Assembly: GCA_937924555.1 (NCBI GenBank)
Contig: CALDSN010000088.1
Span: 1-10,921, forward strand
From: an uncultured bacterium
GTDB lineage: Bacteria > Cloacimonadota > Cloacimonadia > Cloacimonadales > Cloacimonadaceae
DNA: 10,921 nt
Direction of reading: 5' to 3'
The first letter of the stretch is position 1, and each line of letters starts with the position of its first letter. The notes beneath the pieces are model-generated. The model worked only from the letters and a program-made list of their open reading frames with translations. It had not been told where the DNA came from and searched no databases. A program made the translations under genes and the position numbers. Below, piece by piece: positions 7,690 through 10,921 of the stretch.

Positions 7690-9402
7690 ATGGCAGAAGT
7701 ATATTCAACCCTCATCGGCGGTAAAGCCGGTGAGGGTATTAAAAAAGCTGCCCAAGTTATCGCCTCAATTTTAATGAAAAGAGGTTGGTATGTTTTCCAA
7801 CAGGATGACTATCAAAGTCTGATAAAAGGTGGGCATAATTTCAGTATAGTCAGTTATTCCCCTGAAACTGTACACCATGGTTATAATAAGGCAGTCCTGC
7901 TTGTTTCATTGGATGCCCGAAGCTTGGAACAACATATCAATGATGCCGATACAACCCGGATGGAAGCAATCCATTACTATAACTCTGATGCAGTGGTACA
8001 GCAACCCTGCATCACTGGAGTGAAGTTCATCGGTGTTCCTTTTAGCACATTAGCCAAACAGCTTGATTGTAAACCGGGTAACATATCCATCGCTGCGATT
8101 GCCCTATTCTGCAAGTGGCTGGGGATAAGTCCTGCAGACATGCAATCTATCATTCGCTCTGAGTTCAAACGGGATGTGGATGAGAACATTCGCTTTGCTG
8201 AGGCAATCCTTAGCGTTGCCAGCGAAGAACATCTCTTTCCTAACGTTGCTGCACTTGCTAATCCTGTAAGCAATCCTCGTTTGATTTCCGGCAATCAAGC
8301 CATTGCATTGGGAGCTTGGGCTGCAGGGTTGGACTTCTACTATGCCTATCCCATGACTCCCGCCTCATCAATCCTGCACTATCTTGCTTTAAAACAAAGC
8401 ACCCATAAGGTTTATGCCATCCATGCCGAGAGTGAACTTGCTGCAGCCAACATGGCAATCGGCAGTGTGTTTGCGGGTGCCAAGACAGCAGTAGGCAGTA
8501 GCGGAGGCGGTTTTGCTTTAATTCAAGAAGCTTTCTCCCTGGCAGGGATGGTGGAAGCCCCTTTGTTGTGTATTCTTTCCTCCCGTCCTGGACCTGCCAC
8601 AGGTGTATCAACATACACTGCGCAAGAGGATTTGGACTTCGCTCTTGCCCAGGGGCATGGAGAGTTTGCCCGAGTTGTGGCTGCTCCTGATTCCATCCAG
8701 CATGCCTATGTTCTGGCTGCTGAACTGCTTTGCTTGGCATGGGAGTATCAAAGCCCGGTAATCCTTTTAACGGACAAGCATCTTTCAGAAAGCACCTGCA
8801 ACATCAATAGCTTCCCTCAAGTTCCCTTTGCTGATGATCATATACTGTGTGCCGATAACGCCGTTGAACCTTATGAACGATATGCAATAACCCCTTCGGG
8901 AGTATCACCATTATCATTCCCGAGTTCTGATGTTTCACCTGACAAGGTTATCAAGTGGAATTCGCACGAGCACCTGGCTTCAGGTTTACGCACAGACAAA
9001 GCAGATGCCATGGTTGCCATGAAAGAGAAACGCCTGCGTAAAACCGAAACACTGCATCAAGCACTAAAAAGGTATGATAGAGTACATATCTACGGTGAAG
9101 AAGGCATCCCGATCTTTGCTTATGGTTCGGCAGTGATGGAGCTGTTGGAAGCGCAAAAATATTGCCGCAAACCCTTCCGCATTATAGCGCTTATCTACTT
9201 GCTTCCCTTCCCCTCCGAGGAACTACAAATGTTCCGTGGTGAAGCTGCGATGGTTATGGAACATAACATCACGGGTAGTTTGGCAAAGTTGCTCCGCCAT
9301 GAGCTGAGTTTACATGTGGAACATAACATCCTTCGCTACGATGGACGTCCTTGGGATCCAATCGAACTTGCCGAGTTAATTATGGAGAAGCTAAATGCGT
9401 GA
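7690..9402 (+). CDS. korA: 2-oxoacid:ferredoxin oxidoreductase, fused gamma-alpha subunit
   Basis: A 570-residue subunit of an enzyme that oxidises a 2-oxo acid with CoA to acyl-CoA and CO2 and reduces ferredoxin. Residues 1 to about 185 are the gamma domain (LIGGKAGEGIKKAAQ, IKGGHNFSI). About 200-380 is the alpha pyrimidine-binding domain, with GAWAAGLDFYYAYPMTP (YPMTP at 220-224), a GSSGGGFALIQEAFSLAGM segment, RPGPATGVSTYT and GHGEFARVV. The end (about 470-570) is the C-terminal alpha domain with VMEHNITGSL and YDGRPWDP. The fused order and YPMTP/SGGGF variants fit a KorA-like subgroup. Substrate (2-oxoglutarate, branched-chain or other) cannot be read from sequence, so the symbol is by family only. 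ATG 7690 gives the usual short N-terminus; TTG 7681, which would overlap the upstream stop and sits 6 bases after AGG, is the alternative. It overlaps the beta gene by 8 bases. Confidence 0.93.
   Translation: MAEVYSTLIGGKAGEGIKKAAQVIASILMKRGWYVFQQDDYQSLIKGGHNFSIVSYSPETVHHGYNKAVLLVSLDARSLEQHINDADTTRMEAIHYYNSDAVVQQPCITGVKFIGVPFSTLAKQLDCKPGNISIAAIALFCKWLGISPADMQSIIRSEFKRDVDENIRFAEAILSVASEEHLFPNVAALANPVSNPRLISGNQAIALGAWAAGLDFYYAYPMTPASSILHYLALKQSTHKVYAIHAESELAAANMAIGSVFAGAKTAVGSSGGGFALIQEAFSLAGMVEAPLLCILSSRPGPATGVSTYTAQEDLDFALAQGHGEFARVVAAPDSIQHAYVLAAELLCLAWEYQSPVILLTDKHLSESTCNINSFPQVPFADDHILCADNAVEPYERYAITPSGVSPLSFPSSDVSPDKVIKWNSHEHLASGLRTDKADAMVAMKEKRLRKTETLHQALKRYDRVHIYGEEGIPIFAYGSAVMELLEAQKYCRKPFRIIALIYLLPFPSEELQMFRGEAAMVMEHNITGSLAKLLRHELSLHVEHNILRYDGRPWDPIELAELIMEKLNA
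9384..9387 (+). promoter_or_regulatory. Ribosome binding site of the oxidoreductase beta subunit
   Basis: GGAG lies 7 bases before ATG 9395, inside the end of the alpha gene, and supports the start with an 8-base overlap. Confidence 0.7.
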
Positions 9403-10243
9403 ACTGGGAACAGGCAAAGAAAACACTTGGTGTGTGGGCTGCGGGAATTTCGGCATCCTCAATGCGGTTAAGAAAGCTATTCCCATCCTGGTGGATGGAG
9501 GAATACCATTGCAAGAAATGGTTATCACCTGTGGCATTGGCTGTCATGGCAAGATATTCGACTATTTATCTTTAAGTGGCATCTACGGCTTACATGGTAG
9601 AGGTGTTGCCACCACATCCGGAATAAAACTCGCCAATCCCAAACTGCAGGTAATCAGTTTTGGTGGAGATGGGGACAGTTTGGGCGAAGGGCTGGAGCAT
9701 ACTCTCTTTGCTGCCAAACGTAACATGGATATCACTTTGATACTGCACAACAATGGCACATACGGCTTAACTACAGGACAGTTTTCACCCTTGAGCGGAC
9801 ATGGTTACAAGGGGCTGTCTACTCCCTACGGAAGTATTGAAACTCCTTTTCGTCCCATTCCTTTGCTGATGGAAGCAGGAGCTACCTTCCTCGCCAGAGG
9901 GTTCAGTGCCAAACCGGAGCACTTGGCTGAGCTGATTGTCAAGGCAGTTCGACACAAGGGATTCTCTTTTATCGAGGTGATGCAACCCTGTATAAGCTAT
10001 AATAATACCTACACCATCCTGAACGATAAAGCCAAGATGCTGGAAGCCATTCCCCAGACAAGGGCACTTGCTTTAGAGCTTGCCACTGATCCCAACTTTG
10101 TATATCTGGGAACCTTCTTGCAACAGAACAAACCATGCTATCATGAGGAACTGTTTGGAGATATCAATCCTTTGGACGACAGATTCAATGCTGCTGAACG
10201 CAATGCAATGATAGGATATTCCCATGGCAAGAAAGAAGCATAA
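9395..10243 (+). CDS. korB: 2-oxoacid:ferredoxin oxidoreductase beta subunit
   Basis: A 282-residue TPP- and [4Fe-4S]-binding catalytic partner of the gamma-alpha subunit. Cluster cysteines expected for the family are present: C13 and C16 in WCVGCGN, C50 in GIGCHGK and C199 in MQPC. The TPP/Mg motif is GGDGDSLGEG (GDGD 91-94) running to HNNGTYGLTTGQFSP (N119/N120), and HGRGVATTSGIKLANP matches the usual substrate-channel segment. C46 is an additional cysteine four residues before C50, where I would expect Ser or another small residue. Length is normal for KorB-type subunits. There is no separate delta ferredoxin subunit, so this is a two-gene enzyme that needs a soluble ferredoxin or the neighbouring polyferredoxin as electron acceptor. 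Its last 20 bases overlap the following gene. Confidence 0.94.
   Translation: MRELGTGKENTWCVGCGNFGILNAVKKAIPILVDGGIPLQEMVITCGIGCHGKIFDYLSLSGIYGLHGRGVATTSGIKLANPKLQVISFGGDGDSLGEGLEHTLFAAKRNMDITLILHNNGTYGLTTGQFSPLSGHGYKGLSTPYGSIETPFRPIPLLMEAGATFLARGFSAKPEHLAELIVKAVRHKGFSFIEVMQPCISYNNTYTILNDKAKMLEAIPQTRALALELATDPNFVYLGTFLQQNKPCYHEELFGDINPLDDRFNAAERNAMIGYSHGKKEA
10213..10216 (+). promoter_or_regulatory. Ribosome binding site of the membrane polyferredoxin gene
   Basis: AGGA lies 7 bases before ATG 10224 and within the oxidoreductase beta gene. It supports the start that gives a 20-base overlap. Confidence 0.6.
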
Positions 10244-10921
10244 GCTTACTATTAGGTTGTTAGTTCAGGTATTATGCCTGCTCGCATCTGCCGTCGTACT
10301 CGGCATTATCATCAATGGATACAAGGCTGCCATTCACGCTTTATGCCCATATTCCTCAGTGTGCTTTGGGCTTAGTCCCCAAGGCTTCTTCAATGTTTGT
10401 TTGGGAGCATTCTGGCTTTCAGCCTTGCTTGGGGTGTTATTCCTCTTTTACAGCATCATCTTTGGCAGAGTCTTTTGTGGCTATATCTGCCCGCTTGGTA
10501 CTATTCAAGAAGCATTATTCTCTTTCCGCAACGCCAAATACAAGAAGACGCACAAAATATCATACTTCTATGAGAGACGCTTCGCACGGCTTAAATACTT
10601 GGTGCTAATAGTCACCATGCTGCTATCCATCTTTGGCATTGCCTATGTGTTTATCCGCCTCTGCCCCATATATGCATTATCCCAGCTTCCCGCACTTGCC
10701 ATACCGGGCTTGATCGTTTTTCTGCTTATCATGGGCATTGGCATCTTTATCGAGCGGTTCTGGTGCCGATTCCTTTGTCCCTATGCGGGTTTGCTTAATG
10801 TCTTCCAGGCTTTGGGAGCATTAGCTGGGATAAGGAGACGCAAGATACGCCGTAACCTTGAACGCTGCATCGATTGTGGGCTGTTCGATATCAATTGCCC
10901 TATGAACCTCTATATCACAGA
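10224..10921 (+). CDS. NapH/CcoG-like membrane 4Fe-4S polyferredoxin, 3'-truncated
   Basis: The 232 codons present are open to the right edge, so the C-terminus is missing. A basic leader (MARKKHK) precedes span 1 (about 9-32), then an outside HALCPYSSVCFG segment, span 2 (about 60-80), and the cytoplasmic CGYICPLGTIQE motif (C85, C89). Spans at about 121-142 and 156-176 are followed by the second motif WCRFLCPYAGLLN (C181, C185). This is the Fer4_5 arrangement of NapH, CcoG/RdxA and similar electron-transfer proteins. A ferredoxin motif then begins: C215, C218 and C225-Pro are in place, but the third position of CxxCxxCxxxCP is Phe221 (TTC 10884-10886) instead of Cys. The role is probably passing electrons between cytosolic ferredoxin and a membrane partner; the overlap with the oxidoreductase beta gene supports a link. 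The partner and exact family cannot be settled without the missing end. Confidence 0.88.
   Translation, partial: MARKKHKLTIRLLVQVLCLLASAVVLGIIINGYKAAIHALCPYSSVCFGLSPQGFFNVCLGAFWLSALLGVLFLFYSIIFGRVFCGYICPLGTIQEALFSFRNAKYKKTHKISYFYERRFARLKYLVLIVTMLLSIFGIAYVFIRLCPIYALSQLPALAIPGLIVFLLIMGIGIFIERFWCRFLCPYAGLLNVFQALGALAGIRRRKIRRNLERCIDCGLFDINCPMNLYIT

Noticed and set aside
8258..8740. Minus-strand open frame of 160 codons
   Set aside because: It is antisense to the conserved alpha-subunit core; composition is a Gln/Pro-rich by-product of the opposite strand's codons.
9257..9330. 14-base direct repeat (TGGAACATAACATC at 9257-9270 and 9317-9330)
   Set aside because: Both copies encode EHNI within the C-terminal alpha domain exactly 60 bases apart; two copies alone look like coincidence or codon reuse.
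10315..10608. Plus-strand open frame of 97 codons after the beta subunit gene
   Set aside because: It is in another frame than the polyferredoxin gene, which covers the same bases and shows membrane spans and CxxxCP motifs.
1..10921. Sigma-54 promoter (TGGCAC-N5-TTGC) near the regulator or transporter genes
   Set aside because: TGGCAC occurs at a few coding positions (for example 2034 and 4836) but none is followed by a TTGC at the right distance.
1..10921. CRISPR array, tRNA/rRNA, insertion sequence or intrinsic terminator
   Set aside because: No repeat-spacer pattern, transposase motif, tRNA-like fold or hairpin plus T-run was seen, and the genes leave no room between them.

Overview
The window is a single, fully packed run of nine genes, all on the + strand. 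It reads left to right as a metagenomic or single-cell contig. Bases 1-46 are not genome: they are an Illumina TruSeq index primer/adapter remnant fused to the broken 5' end of the first gene. The right edge cuts the ninth gene. No RNA gene, mobile element, CRISPR array or intergenic stretch over about 12 bases is visible.

Layout: (1) a 5'-truncated class I/II PLP aminotransferase; (2) a short cytosolic protein with a histidine-kinase dimerisation/phosphoacceptor domain and a decayed ATP-binding domain; (3) an NtrC-type sigma-54 response regulator; (4) and (5) two CUT1-family (MalF/MalG-like) ABC permeases without their ATPase or binding protein; (6) a 927-residue DUF2723 membrane protein with a GT-C-like core and a helical, TPR-like tail; (7) and (8) a two-subunit 2-oxoacid:ferredoxin oxidoreductase (gamma-alpha fusion plus beta); (9) a 3'-truncated NapH/CcoG-like membrane polyferredoxin. 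Junctions are ATGA overlaps, an 8-base and a 20-base overlap, or gaps of 3-12 bases, so the block is probably transcribed as one unit, with its promoter to the left of the window.

Organism: the large DUF2723 protein, typical of the FCB superphylum (Bacteroidota, Fibrobacterota, Cloacimonadota and relatives), together with strictly anaerobic 2-oxoacid oxidoreductases, a sigma-54 regulator and moderate GC, suggests an anaerobic fermenter. A Cloacimonadota-like bacterium is my best guess, from gene style only and not from a search.

How the genes may work together (inference): the aminotransferase can make 2-oxo acids from amino acids. The oxidoreductase can oxidise these to acyl-CoA and reduce ferredoxin. 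The polyferredoxin may carry those electrons to or from a membrane partner. The histidine-phosphorelay protein and the sigma-54 regulator form a translationally coupled pair, and the regulator is in turn coupled to the first ABC permease, which hints at control of, or sensing linked to, solute uptake. The DUF2723 protein has no obvious pathway link to its neighbours. The least ordinary points are the Spo0B-like decayed kinase, extracytoplasmic insertions in the second permease and the DUF2723 protein, and a Cys-to-Phe change in the ferredoxin motif of the last gene.
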